In this document: positions 1 through 6,930 of the stretch, piece after piece | Layout: each line of letters begins with the position of its first letter | Numbering within the stretch: the stretch's first letter is position 1 | Source of the DNA: Flavobacteriaceae bacterium UBA4439 | GTDB taxonomy: Bacteria; Bacteroidota; Bacteroidia; Flavobacteriales; Flavobacteriaceae | Assembly (NCBI GenBank): GCA_002390455.1 | Contig: DGPN01000004.1 | Span: 5,604 to 17,222 of the forward strand | DNA length: 11,619 nt | Reading direction: 5' to 3' | Translations under genes and position numbers: made by a program | The notes under the pieces: model-generated | What the model was told of the DNA's origin: nothing | The model's input: only the letters and a program-made list of their open reading frames with translations | Databases searched by the model: none

Positions 1-20
1 TTCGAGCCTCTCAACCCGTG
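1..20 (+). tRNA. 3' end of a tRNA gene, probably tRNA-Trp (truncated by window edge)
   Basis: The window opens on TTCGAGC, a canonical T-loop, followed by the 3' T-stem strand CTCTC (8-12), a seven-base acceptor strand AACCCGT (13-19) and a G at the discriminator position (20). The next bases are CAA, so the CCA tail is not encoded and would be added after transcription, which is common in Bacteroidota. The G discriminator, an inferred A1 opposite T19, and the position directly before secE all fit tRNA-Trp, which commonly lies between tuf and secE in this phylum. The anticodon lies outside the window, so the identity is inferred. Confidence 0.7.
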
Positions 21-37
21 CAAAAATAAACAATAGT

Positions 38-235
38 ATGTCAGCAGTTATCGACTACATAAAGGATTCGTTTGAAGAACTGAGAAACAATGTGTCTTGG
101 ACGCCCCGTGCTGAACTTCAACGATTGGTCGTTATTGTTTTGGTGTTTTCGGTTATTTTCTCACTCGCCATTTGGGGAGCAGATACAGTTCTCTCTGAAG
201 TAGTAGGATTCTATTTTCAATTGATTAACGGATAG
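38..235 (+). CDS. secE: Preprotein translocase subunit SecE
   Basis: This 65-residue protein has the size and shape of the short single-span SecE found in most bacteria. SecE clamps the two halves of SecY in the inner-membrane SecYEG channel. An amphipathic N-terminal segment with the pattern Y7-I-K-D-S-F-E-E-L (about 4-18) is followed by a W21-T-P-R turn typical of the family. One hydrophobic membrane span runs from about residue 30 to 47, and a short C-terminal tail follows. The ATG at 38 comes 17 nt after the tRNA end, behind an A-rich leader with no Shine-Dalgarno sequence. The stop lies 2 nt before nusG, so the pair is very likely co-transcribed. Family sequence conservation is low, but size, topology and the nusG neighbour make the call safe. 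Confidence 0.95.
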   Translation: MSAVIDYIKDSFEELRNNVSWTPRAELQRLVVIVLVFSVIFSLAIWGADTVLSEVVGFYFQLING

Positions 236-237
236 AT

Positions 238-789
238 ATGGCAGAAGTCATCACAAAAAATTGGTATGTAATCAGAGCGGTGAGTGGTCAAGAAGCTAAG
301 ATCAAAGACTATATCATGAGTGAAATCACTCGTTTGGGATATGCCGATAAGGTTGAGGATATTTTGGTTCCCATGGAAAAAGTAGTCCAAATCCGTAACG
401 GAAAAAAGATCAACAAAGAAAAAGTTTACTTTCCTGGTTACATAATGATTAAAGCCAATTTGACGGGAGAAATACCCCATATTATAAAATCTGTAACCAA
501 TGTCATTGGATTCTTAGGGGAGACCAAAGGAGGAGATCCAGTTCCGCTTAGAATTGCCGAGGTCAACAGGATGTTGGGTAAAGTAGACGAATTGACCATG
601 ACCACAGAGCACATTGCTATTCCTTTTTCAAGAGGAGAAAATGTCAAGGTGATTGATGGACCTTTTAATGGATTCAATGGAACCATTGAAAAGGTGAATG
701 AGGAAAAAAGAAAACTAGAGGTAATGGTGAAGATTTTTGGTCGAAAGACTCCTCTGGAATTGAGTTATATGCAAGTAGAAAAATTATAA
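238..789 (+). CDS. nusG: Transcription termination/antitermination protein NusG
   Basis: This 183-residue protein is the usual length for bacterial NusG. NusG binds the clamp of elongating RNA polymerase through its N-terminal domain and contacts ribosomal protein S10 or Rho through its C-terminal domain. The NGN domain covers about residues 8-118, with the starting W9-Y10-V and the YFPGY core at 64-68. The KOW domain covers about 130-183 and carries F130-x-x-G-x-x-V-x-V-x-D-G-P-F143. There is no large insertion between the domains. It starts 2 nt after the secE stop with no convincing Shine-Dalgarno sequence, which suggests translational coupling. Its TAA stop (787-789) is directly followed by an ATG that opens an 11-codon reading frame. 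Confidence 0.98.
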   Translation: MAEVITKNWYVIRAVSGQEAKIKDYIMSEITRLGYADKVEDILVPMEKVVQIRNGKKINKEKVYFPGYIMIKANLTGEIPHIIKSVTNVIGFLGETKGGDPVPLRIAEVNRMLGKVDELTMTTEHIAIPFSRGENVKVIDGPFNGFNGTIEKVNEEKRKLEVMVKIFGRKTPLELSYMQVEKL

Positions 790-825
790 ATGTTACTGAT
801 ACGAGAAGTTTTAGCTTCCACTTAA
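790..825 (+). other. Putative 11-codon mini-ORF in the nusG-rplK spacer
   Basis: An ATG at 790-792 touches the nusG TAA stop and opens a frame encoding MLLIREVLAST, ending with TAA at 823-825. It covers the 5' arm and loop of the spacer hairpin, and its stop codon is made of the first three bases of the 3' arm (823-832). A ribosome terminating on nusG could in principle restart here and disrupt the hairpin. This is only a geometric observation, since an 11-codon frame can easily arise by chance and no ribosome binding site is visible. Confidence 0.2.
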
Positions 826-832
826 AACTTCT
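804..832 (+). promoter_or_regulatory. Inverted repeat / predicted RNA hairpin before rplK
   Basis: The arms AGAAGTTTTA (804-813) and TAAAACTTCT (823-832) are perfect reverse complements. One further G-T pair (814/822) closes a seven-base loop (815-821). No T-run follows, so this is not a standard intrinsic terminator. It sits 20 nt before the rplK start. In Escherichia coli the rplK leader is where L1 represses translation of L11 and L1. I do not recognise an L1-binding motif here, so a regulatory or RNA-processing role is inference. The inverted repeat itself is certain. Confidence 0.6.
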
Positions 833-852
833 ACAACGTTAATTATTAAATA

Positions 853-1296
853 ATGGCAAAAGAAATATTTAAAGTTCTTAAACTTCAAGTTCGGGGAGGT
901 GCAGCGAATCCATCGCCACCGGTTGGACCCGCGCTAGGTGCCGCAGGAGTTAATATCATGGAGTTTTGTAAGCAATTCAATGCACGAACCCAAGATAAGC
1001 CCGGAAAAGTATTACCGGTTGCGATTTCTGTATACAAAGACAAATCGTTTGAATTTGTAATTAAGACACCTCCAGCGGCCGTTCAATTGATGGAAGCAGC
1101 TAAAGCTAAAAAGGGTTCCGGCGAACCCAACAGAACCAAAGTAGCCTCGGTTACTTGGGATCAAGTCAGAACTATTGCTGAGGATAAAATGCAAGATTTA
1201 AATGCATTTACCATTGAATCAGCTATGAAGATGGTGGCCGGTACTGCCCGTTCGATGGGATTCACTGTTAAAGGAGAATTCCCTTCTAACTCATAA
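853..1296 (+). CDS. rplK: 50S ribosomal protein L11 (uL11)
   Basis: L11 sits at the base of the ribosomal stalk, binds the GTPase-associated region of 23S rRNA and is needed for RelA activation during the stringent response. The 147-residue protein shows the N-terminal domain with the proline-rich A18-N-P-S-P-P-V-G-P-A-L-G29, the site of thiostrepton contact, with its conserved prolines intact. The RNA-binding C-terminal domain covers about residues 75-140, with the GSGEPNR stretch and a conserved AGTARSMG near the end. A short tail (KGEFPSNS) extends slightly past the usual end. The ATG at 853 follows an AT-rich leader with no Shine-Dalgarno sequence. The rplA gene begins 10 nt after the stop, as in the usual L11-L1 pair. 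Confidence 0.99.
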   Translation: MAKEIFKVLKLQVRGGAANPSPPVGPALGAAGVNIMEFCKQFNARTQDKPGKVLPVAISVYKDKSFEFVIKTPPAAVQLMEAAKAKKGSGEPNRTKVASVTWDQVRTIAEDKMQDLNAFTIESAMKMVAGTARSMGFTVKGEFPSNS

Positions 1297-1306
1297 AAAA
1301 TTAGTT

Positions 1307-1996
1307 ATGGCAAGATTATCAAAAAAACAAAAAGAAGCCAGAGCCAAAGTGGACAGTAATTCCTTGTACTCCTTAGCAGATGCTTCTTCTTTGGTCAAAG
1401 ATGTGACCACCACAAAATTCGATGCGTCAGTAGATATGGCCATTCGTTTGGGAGTAGATCCCAAAAAGGCCAATCAAATGGTCAGAGGTGTGGTTACACT
1501 TCCACATGGGACGGGTAAAACCCTCAGGGTTTTGGCCTTAGTTACTCCCGACAAAGAAGCAGAAGCAAAAGAGGCAGGTGCGGACTATATTGGCTTGGAT
1601 GAGTACCTTCAAAAAATCAAAGATGGCTGGACAGACGTCGATGTAATTGTTACCATGCCCAGTGTGATGGGTAAGTTGGGCCCCTTGGGACGGGTTTTAG
1701 GACCCAGAGGTTTAATGCCCAATCCCAAAACTGGTACGGTAACCATGGACATCAAAAAAGCAGTCTCTGATGTTAAAGGAGGAAAAATTGATTTTAAAGT
1801 GGATAAAAATGGAATCATTCACGCTTCTGTTGGTAAAGTCTCCTTCGAATCCAAAAAGATCGAAGAGAATGCCAATGAGTTGCTGATGACGATTCACAAG
1901 TTGAAACCCACTACCATCAAAGGAACTTATATCAAAAGCGTTTCCATGTCCAGTACGATGAGTCCTGGAATTGGTATTGAAACCAAAATGGCTTAG
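1307..1996 (+). CDS. rplA: 50S ribosomal protein L1 (uL1)
   Basis: L1 forms the mobile arm of the 50S subunit that guides deacylated tRNA out of the E site. In many bacteria it also represses its own operon by binding an mRNA mimic of its rRNA site. The 229-residue protein is the normal length. Domain I is built from about residues 1-67 and 160-229, and domain II lies between. The signature G132-P-R-G-L-M-P-N-P-K-T-G143 is complete. The C-terminal SMSSTMSPG matches the conserved RNA-binding edge of domain I. The start is 10 nt after rplK, with no Shine-Dalgarno sequence. The coding sequence ends with TAG at 1994-1996, directly before a palindrome that fills the spacer to rplJ. Confidence 0.99.
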   Translation: MARLSKKQKEARAKVDSNSLYSLADASSLVKDVTTTKFDASVDMAIRLGVDPKKANQMVRGVVTLPHGTGKTLRVLALVTPDKEAEAKEAGADYIGLDEYLQKIKDGWTDVDVIVTMPSVMGKLGPLGRVLGPRGLMPNPKTGTVTMDIKKAVSDVKGGKIDFKVDKNGIIHASVGKVSFESKKIEENANELLMTIHKLKPTTIKGTYIKSVSMSSTMSPGIGIETKMA

Positions 1997-2011
1997 CCTT
2001 AAAATTTAAGG
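1997..2011 (+). repeat. 15-nt palindrome filling the rplA-rplJ spacer
   Basis: The bases CCTTAAAATTTAAGG form a perfect palindrome around A2004 and occupy all but one base of the 16-nt spacer. As RNA it could form a 5-bp stem with a five-base loop directly before the rplJ start. The final AAGGA (2008-2012) resembles part of a Shine-Dalgarno sequence but touches the ATG, so it is too close to act as one. The spacer is far too short to hold the long L10 leader known in enterobacteria. Confidence 0.5.
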
Positions 2012-2012
2012 A

Positions 2013-2528
2013 ATGACAAAAGAGCAAAAAGCACAAGAAATCCAAGATTTAACCGAAAGGTTATCCTCGGTAAAGAATCTTTATTTAACGGATATCGCCG
2101 GTCTCAATGCAGTCCAAACGACAGCATTGCGCAGGGCATGTTTTAAGGCAAATATCAAATTGTCTGTTGTTAAGAATACCTTGTTGGCGAAAGCCATGGA
2201 GGCTTCTGACAAAGACTTTGGAAGCTTGCAAGAAGTATTGAAAGGCAATACCTCTTTGATGTTTTCGGAGGTGGGTAATACCCCAGCCAAGTTGATCAAA
2301 ACTTTCCGAAAAAAATCCGAAAAACCACTATTGAAAGGGGCCTACATAGATGAGGCCATTTACATTGGCGACAACCAAATTGACGTATTGGAATCCATTA
2401 AGTCAAAAGAGGAGTTGATAGGAGATGTGATTACAATACTTCAATCTCCCGCCAAAAATGTTATTTCAGCACTTCAATCGGGTGGATCGAATATTTCAGG
2501 AATCCTAAAAACATTGTCCGAACGGTAA
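2013..2528 (+). CDS. rplJ: 50S ribosomal protein L10 (uL10)
   Basis: L10 anchors the L7/L12 dimers to the ribosome, forming the stalk that recruits translation factors. The 171-residue protein has the usual length. The N-terminal rRNA-binding domain (about 1-130) includes the conserved run with L39-R-R, followed by K-L-S-V-V-K-N-T-L. The C-terminal helical part (about 135-171, ending I-S-G-I-L-K-T-L-S-E-R) is the segment that binds L7/L12 dimers in the family. The ATG at 2013 is 16 nt after rplA. The pairing of rplJ with rplL downstream is universal in this cluster. The L10-L7/L12 complex is a known autorepressor in other bacteria, but no recognisable target site is visible just upstream. Confidence 0.98.
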   Translation: MTKEQKAQEIQDLTERLSSVKNLYLTDIAGLNAVQTTALRRACFKANIKLSVVKNTLLAKAMEASDKDFGSLQEVLKGNTSLMFSEVGNTPAKLIKTFRKKSEKPLLKGAYIDEAIYIGDNQIDVLESIKSKEELIGDVITILQSPAKNVISALQSGGSNISGILKTLSER

Positions 2529-2593
2529 ACGTTCAAACGAATAAACATTCAAAAATTACAATTATTTAAAACAAGAAAATACAAATAGAAAAA
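2529..2593 (+). promoter_or_regulatory. A-rich translation leader of rplL, no Shine-Dalgarno sequence
   Basis: This 65-nt spacer is very rich in A, contains no ATG, and ends with a run of A bases leading into the rplL start. There is no GGAG-like element. In Bacteroidota the anti-Shine-Dalgarno end of 16S rRNA is occluded on the ribosome, and efficient genes rely on unstructured A-rich leaders. L7/L12 is made in several copies per ribosome, so a strong unstructured leader fits its need. I see no sigma-ABfr type -7 element (TAnnTTTG). Confidence 0.5.
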
Positions 2594-2974
2594 ATGGCAG
2601 ATTTAAAAGAATTCGCAGAACAACTGGTTAATTTGACGGTAAAAGAAGTCAATGAATTGGCCGATATTTTAAAAAATGAGTACGGGATCGAACCTGCTGC
2701 TGCAGCCGTAGCTGTTGCTGGTGGTGCCGCTGGTGGTGGAGGAGAAGCCGCTGCAGAGGAAAAATCAGAATTCGATGTAGTACTAACCGCTGCTGGTGGT
2801 TCAAAACTTGCAGTTGTTAAATTGGTAAAAGAATTGACTGGTCTTGGTTTGAAAGAAGCCAAAGAATTGGTTGATAATGTACCAAGCAATGTTAAGGAAG
2901 CAGTTTCTAAAGACGAAGCTGAAGGACTTAAAAAGTCGCTTGAAGAAGCAGGAGCTGAGGTCGAACTGAAATAG
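2594..2974 (+). CDS. rplL: 50S ribosomal protein L7/L12 (bL12)
   Basis: This is the multicopy stalk protein that recruits and stimulates the translational GTPases. The 126-residue protein is close to the usual length. The N-terminal dimerisation and L10-binding helices lie at about 1-32. A flexible Ala/Gly-rich hinge covers about 33-57, including a G47-G-G-G50 run. The globular factor-binding domain runs from about 58 to 126. It carries the conserved K-L-A-V-V-K-L-V-K-E-L-T-G-L-G-L-K-E-A-K helices that contact EF-Tu and EF-G. Its A-rich leader and its position after rplJ are typical. The gene ends 124 nt before rpoB, in a spacer with a strong hairpin. Confidence 0.99.
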   Translation: MADLKEFAEQLVNLTVKEVNELADILKNEYGIEPAAAAVAVAGGAAGGGGEAAAEEKSEFDVVLTAAGGSKLAVVKLVKELTGLGLKEAKELVDNVPSNVKEAVSKDEAEGLKKSLEEAGAEVELK

Positions 2975-2989
2975 TTCTTTCCTCACACC

Positions 2990-3042
2990 AAACAAGGTTT
3001 AGGCTTTTGGATGACCTCCATAGGCCTAAACCATTTTGTGTT
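2990..3042 (+). promoter_or_regulatory. Predicted RNA hairpin between rplL and rpoB, candidate attenuator or processing site
   Basis: A perfect 9-bp stem pairs GGTTTAGGC (2996-3004) with GCCTAAACC (3024-3032). Inside its 19-base loop a second stem, TGGA (3008-3011) with TCCA (3017-3020), leaves a symmetrical three-by-three internal loop. ACAA (2992-2995) can pair with TTGT (3036-3039), extending the base with a bulge. The sequence after the main stem is T-rich (ATTTTGTGTTT) but has no uninterrupted T-run, so complete termination is unlikely. In Escherichia coli the same spacer holds an attenuator and an RNase III site that lower rpoBC expression relative to rplJL. A similar role here is inferred from position and shape. 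Confidence 0.6.
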
Positions 3043-3056
3043 TCATAACGCCCCTC

Positions 3057-3069
3057 GGGTTTTAAACCC
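3057..3069 (+). repeat. Small palindrome in the rpoB leader
   Basis: GGGTTT (3057-3062) and AAACCC (3064-3069) are reverse complements around T3063. As RNA they could form a 5-bp stem with a three-base loop about 30 nt before rpoB. No T-run follows, so this is not a terminator. It may simply add structure to the leader. Confidence 0.35.
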
Positions 3070-3071
3070 AA

Positions 3072-3098
3072 ATGTTGGATACTAATAAATTAATGTAG
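3072..3098 (+). other. Putative 8-codon mini-ORF abutting the rpoB start
   Basis: An ATG at 3072 opens MLDTNKLM and ends with TAG at 3096-3098, directly touching the rpoB ATG at 3099. Its last codon before the stop is also ATG, so the sequence ATG-TAG-ATG forms a start-stop pair beside the true start. The mini-ORF is in the rpoB frame. Termination here could feed ribosomes to rpoB or hold them back. There is no ribosome binding site to support translation, and chance is a fair alternative. Confidence 0.2.
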
Positions 3099-6000
3099 AT
3101 GCCGAATACAAAATCCACTCGAGTCAATTTTGCTGGCGCAAAGCACTCACCCAATTACCCAGATTTCCTCGATATTCAAATCAAATCTTTCCAAGATTTT
3201 TTCCAGTTGGAAACCAAATCTGACGAAAGAATCGAAGAAGGTCTTTTCAACACTTTCAAAGAAAACTTTCCGATTACGGATACTCGAAATCAGTTTGTGC
3301 TTGAATTTATCGACTATTTCGTTGATCCACCTCGTTATTCTATTCAAGAATGTATCGAAAGAGGTTTGACTTATTCCGTCCCTCTCAAAGCAAGATTAAA
3401 ACTGTTTTGTACAGATCCAGAACACGAGGATTTCGAAACTATCGTCCAAGATGTATTTTTGGGGACAATTCCCTATATGACCCCAAGTGGAACATTCGTA
3501 ATCAACGGGGCAGAGCGTATTGTAGTTTCTCAATTGCACCGTTCTCCTGGTGTCTTTTTTGGACAATCTTTCCATGCCAATGGAACCAAACTCTACTCGG
3601 CAAGAGTTATTCCTTTCAAAGGTTCATGGATTGAATTTGCTACTGACATCAACAGTGTCATGTATGCTTATATTGACAGAAAGAAAAAATTACCCGTAAC
3701 TACCCTTTTTAGAGCCATTGGTTACGAAAGTGATAAAGATATTTTAGAAATATTCGATTTGGCAGAAGAGATCAAAGTCTCTAAAACTGGATTGAAGAAA
3801 GTCCTAAACCGCAAGCTCGCTGCTCGTGTTTTAAAAACATGGCACGAGGATTTTGTGGATGAGGACACAGGAGAGGTGATTTCCATCGAACGAAATGAAA
3901 TCATCATCGACCGTGATACTCTGTTGGAAAAAGAGCATATCGAAATGATCCTTGAAGCAGACGTAAAAACCATACTCTTGCACAAGGAAGATGCCCATAT
4001 GGCCGATTATGCTATCATTCACAATACACTGCAAAAAGATCCTACCAACTCAGAAAAAGAAGCGGTAGAACACATCTATCGTCAGTTGAGGAATGCTGAA
4101 CCACCAGATGAGGATACCGCCCGTGGTATCATCGACAAACTCTTCTTTTCGGATCAGCGTTACAATCTAGGCGAAGTAGGGCGTTACCGAATGAACAAAA
4201 AACTCAACCTCGAAGTTGAGATGGACAAGCAGGTTTTGACCAAAGTTGATATCATTACTATTGTCAAGTACTTGATTGAGTTGATCAATTCCAAAGCAGA
4301 AATCGATGATATCGATCACCTTTCCAACAGAAGGGTAAGAACTGTTGGAGAACAACTTTCATCTCAGTTTGGCGTTGGATTGGCCAGAATGGCTCGTACG
4401 ATTCGTGAGCGAATGAATGTTAGAGACAATGAGGTATTTACACCTATTGACTTGATTAATGCCAAAACACTTTCCTCGGTCATCAATACCTTTTTCGGAA
4501 CGAATCAGTTGTCCCAGTTTATGGATCAAACCAATCCATTGGCTGAGATCACTCACAAAAGAAGATTATCAGCACTGGGTCCCGGTGGTCTCTCCAGAGA
4601 GCGAGCAGGATTTGAGGTGCGTGATGTTCACTATACTCACTACGGGAGACTTTGTCCCATTGAAACGCCCGAAGGTCCAAACATTGGATTGATTTCTTCT
4701 CTAGGAGTTTATGCCAAAGTAAACAACTTAGGATTCATCGAAACTCCTTATCGCAAAGTAAATGATGGGAAGATCGACTTGGAGAACACCATCTACCTCA
4801 GTGCAGAGGAAGAAGAAAATCAATTGATTGCCCAAGCGAATATTCCTTTTGATAAGGCTGGAAAAATCACTTCTGAAAAGGTAATTGCTCGTGATCAAGC
4901 GGATTTCCCAGTGGTAACCCCCGACGAAATCAACTATACGGATGTAGCCCCTAACCAAATTGCTTCTATTTCGGCTTCTTTGATTCCTTTCTTGGAACAC
5001 GATGATGCCAACAGGGCTTTGATGGGATCTAATATGATGCGTCAGGCAGTTCCCCTTTTACGTCCAGAATCTCCCATTGTTGGAACTGGATTGGAAAGAC
5101 AAGTTGCTTCTGACTCTAGGGTATTGATTAATGCAGAAGGAGACGGAGTGGTAGAGTATGTTGATGCCAACAAGGTAACCATCAAATACGATATGACAGA
5201 GGATAGGAAATTGGTAACCTTTGATGGTGATACCAAGACTTATAATCTGATCAAATTTAGAAAAACCAATCAAGGAACTTGTATCAACCTAAAACCCATT
5301 GTGAAAAAAGGGGATCGGGTTGCCAAAGGTCAGGTACTGTCTGAAGGTTATGCCACTCAAAGTGGAGAGTTGGCCTTGGGAAGAAATATGAAAGTGGCCT
5401 TTATGCCATGGAAAGGATACAACTTTGAGGATGCCATCGTAATCTCTGAGCGTGTTGTTCGACAAGACATTTTTACTTCCATTCATATAGACGAATATTC
5501 AATCGATGTACGAGACACTAAACTCGGAACAGAAGAATTGACCGATGATATTCCAAATATCAGCGAGGAAGCTACCAAAGATTTGGACGAAAACGGAATG
5601 ATCCGTATCGGTGCAGAGGTGAATCCTGGAGATATTTTGATTGGAAAAATCACTCCCAAAGGGGAGTCCGATCCCTCTCCTGAAGAAAAGCTTTTACGCG
5701 CTATTTTCGGAGACAAGGCTGGAGATGTAAAAGATGCTTCACTCAAAGCACCACCATCCCTTAGAGGTGTAGTTATCGACAAGAAATTGTTTACCCGCTC
5801 GGTTAAGGACAAGAGAAAAAGAAATCAAGACAAGCAAGAACTTGAAGTCTTAGAAGAAAAGTTCGAAGTCAAATTTGAGGAGTTGAAAGGCATATTGATT
5901 GAAAAGCTCTTTAATATTGTCAACGGTAAGACTTGCCAAGGGGTACAAAATGATCTTGGGGAAGAAATTCTACCCAAAGGAAAAAAATATACTCTTAAAA

Positions 6001-6908
6001 TGTTAACTGCGGTTGAAGATTATACTCACTTGACCAAAGGGACTTGGACCACTACCGATGCAACCAACAAACTGATTGCCGATTTGATTCACAATTACAA
6101 GATCAAAGAAAACGATCTTCAAGGTTCGCTAAGAAGAGAAAAATTCACCATCAGTGTTGGAGATGAATTGCCCGCTGGGGTCAAGAAATTGGCCAAGGTG
6201 TACATCGCTAAAAAGCGCAAGCTCAAGGTTGGGGATAAAATGGCAGGACGTCATGGAAACAAAGGAATCGTAGCTCGGATTGTCCGAGAGGAAGAAATGC
6301 CTTTCTTGGAAGACGGTACACCTGTAGACATCGTGTTGAACCCATTGGGGGTACCATCGCGGATGAATATCGGTCAGATATACGAAACCGTCCTCGGTTG
6401 GGCGGGATTGGATTTGGGAGAAAAATATGCCACGCCAATTTTTGACGGAGCTACCATTGACCAAATCAATGAGTTGACTGACAGTGCAGGAATCCCGCGC
6501 TATGGTCATACTTACCTCTACGACGGAGGTACAGGAGAGCGTTTTGATCAACCTGCTACCGTAGGCGTGATTTATATGCTAAAACTAGGACATATGGTTG
6601 ACGACAAAATGCACTCCCGATCTATCGGACCATATTCTCTGATTACCCAGCAACCTTTGGGTGGTAAAGCCCAATTTGGAGGTCAGCGATTTGGTGAAAT
6701 GGAAGTTTGGGCATTGGAAGCTTATGGAGCTTCTAGCACCTTGCAAGAAATATTAACCGTCAAGTCAGATGATGTCATTGGTCGTGCCAAAACCTATGAA
6801 TCCATCGTGAAAGGGGAAACCCTTCCTGAACCGGGATTACCAGAATCTTTCAACGTATTGATGCACGAGCTGAAAGGATTAGGATTAGACATCAGATTAG
6901 AAGAATAA
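3099..6908 (+). CDS. rpoB: DNA-directed RNA polymerase subunit beta
   Basis: This is the second-largest catalytic subunit of RNA polymerase, 1269 residues, as expected for Flavobacteriia. An in-frame TAG at 3096 fixes the ATG at 3099. The rifampicin pocket around residues 465-498 is wild type: Q473, D476, H486, R489, S491 and L493 match Escherichia coli Q513, D516, H526, R529, S531 and L533, and I532 matches I572. Rifampicin sensitivity at the target level is therefore expected. The ETPEGPNIG motif lies at 522-530. The active-site lysines K1047 and K1055 flank MAGRHGN. A lysine/glutamate-rich insertion lies at about 905-1025, where other lineages also carry one. The C-terminal clamp segment starting GGKAQFGGQRFGE spans about 1188-1211. 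The stop lies 22 nt before the preferred rpoC start. Confidence 0.99.
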   Translation: MPNTKSTRVNFAGAKHSPNYPDFLDIQIKSFQDFFQLETKSDERIEEGLFNTFKENFPITDTRNQFVLEFIDYFVDPPRYSIQECIERGLTYSVPLKARLKLFCTDPEHEDFETIVQDVFLGTIPYMTPSGTFVINGAERIVVSQLHRSPGVFFGQSFHANGTKLYSARVIPFKGSWIEFATDINSVMYAYIDRKKKLPVTTLFRAIGYESDKDILEIFDLAEEIKVSKTGLKKVLNRKLAARVLKTWHEDFVDEDTGEVISIERNEIIIDRDTLLEKEHIEMILEADVKTILLHKEDAHMADYAIIHNTLQKDPTNSEKEAVEHIYRQLRNAEPPDEDTARGIIDKLFFSDQRYNLGEVGRYRMNKKLNLEVEMDKQVLTKVDIITIVKYLIELINSKAEIDDIDHLSNRRVRTVGEQLSSQFGVGLARMARTIRERMNVRDNEVFTPIDLINAKTLSSVINTFFGTNQLSQFMDQTNPLAEITHKRRLSALGPGGLSRERAGFEVRDVHYTHYGRLCPIETPEGPNIGLISSLGVYAKVNNLGFIETPYRKVNDGKIDLENTIYLSAEEEENQLIAQANIPFDKAGKITSEKVIARDQADFPVVTPDEINYTDVAPNQIASISASLIPFLEHDDANRALMGSNMMRQAVPLLRPESPIVGTGLERQVASDSRVLINAEGDGVVEYVDANKVTIKYDMTEDRKLVTFDGDTKTYNLIKFRKTNQGTCINLKPIVKKGDRVAKGQVLSEGYATQSGELALGRNMKVAFMPWKGYNFEDAIVISERVVRQDIFTSIHIDEYSIDVRDTKLGTEELTDDIPNISEEATKDLDENGMIRIGAEVNPGDILIGKITPKGESDPSPEEKLLRAIFGDKAGDVKDASLKAPPSLRGVVIDKKLFTRSVKDKRKRNQDKQELEVLEEKFEVKFEELKGILIEKLFNIVNGKTCQGVQNDLGEEILPKGKKYTLKMLTAVEDYTHLTKGTWTTTDATNKLIADLIHNYKIKENDLQGSLRREKFTISVGDELPAGVKKLAKVYIAKKRKLKVGDKMAGRHGNKGIVARIVREEEMPFLEDGTPVDIVLNPLGVPSRMNIGQIYETVLGWAGLDLGEKYATPIFDGATIDQINELTDSAGIPRYGHTYLYDGGTGERFDQPATVGVIYMLKLGHMVDDKMHSRSIGPYSLITQQPLGGKAQFGGQRFGEMEVWALEAYGASSTLQEILTVKSDDVIGRAKTYESIVKGETLPEPGLPESFNVLMHELKGLGLDIRLEE

Positions 6909-6930
6909 TTAAAAATTGTGCTACCGAGTT

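Noticed and set aside
804..840. nusG-rplK hairpin as an intrinsic terminator
   Set aside because: No T-run follows the stem on either strand, so it does not meet the basic form of an intrinsic terminator.
2008..2015. AAGGA before rplJ as a Shine-Dalgarno sequence
   Set aside because: It directly touches the ATG with no spacing, so it could not pair with 16S rRNA while the start codon is in the P site. It is explained as half of the palindrome.
2566..2889. 107-codon open frame on the - strand over rplL
   Set aside because: Its Ala/Pro-rich middle is the reverse reading of the Ala/Gly-rich L7/L12 hinge codons. It overlaps an undoubted gene and is a shadow.
2975..3098. Separate promoter for rpoB in the rplL-rpoB spacer
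   Set aside because: I looked for the Bacteroidota -7 element TAnnTTTG and found no match in the spacer. The TTTG occurrences lack the TA at the right distance. A weak or variant promoter cannot be excluded.
4491..4593. Possible rifampicin-resistance changes in rpoB
   Set aside because: All the main resistance positions carry the sensitive residues. The differences from Escherichia coli, such as T468-N469 and A482, are ordinary for flavobacterial beta subunits as I remember them.
6129..6551. 140-codon open frame on the - strand inside rpoB
   Set aside because: It lies wholly within a highly conserved stretch of rpoB, its translation shows no recognisable domain, and nothing suggests a start signal. 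It is a shadow of the beta-subunit coding frame.
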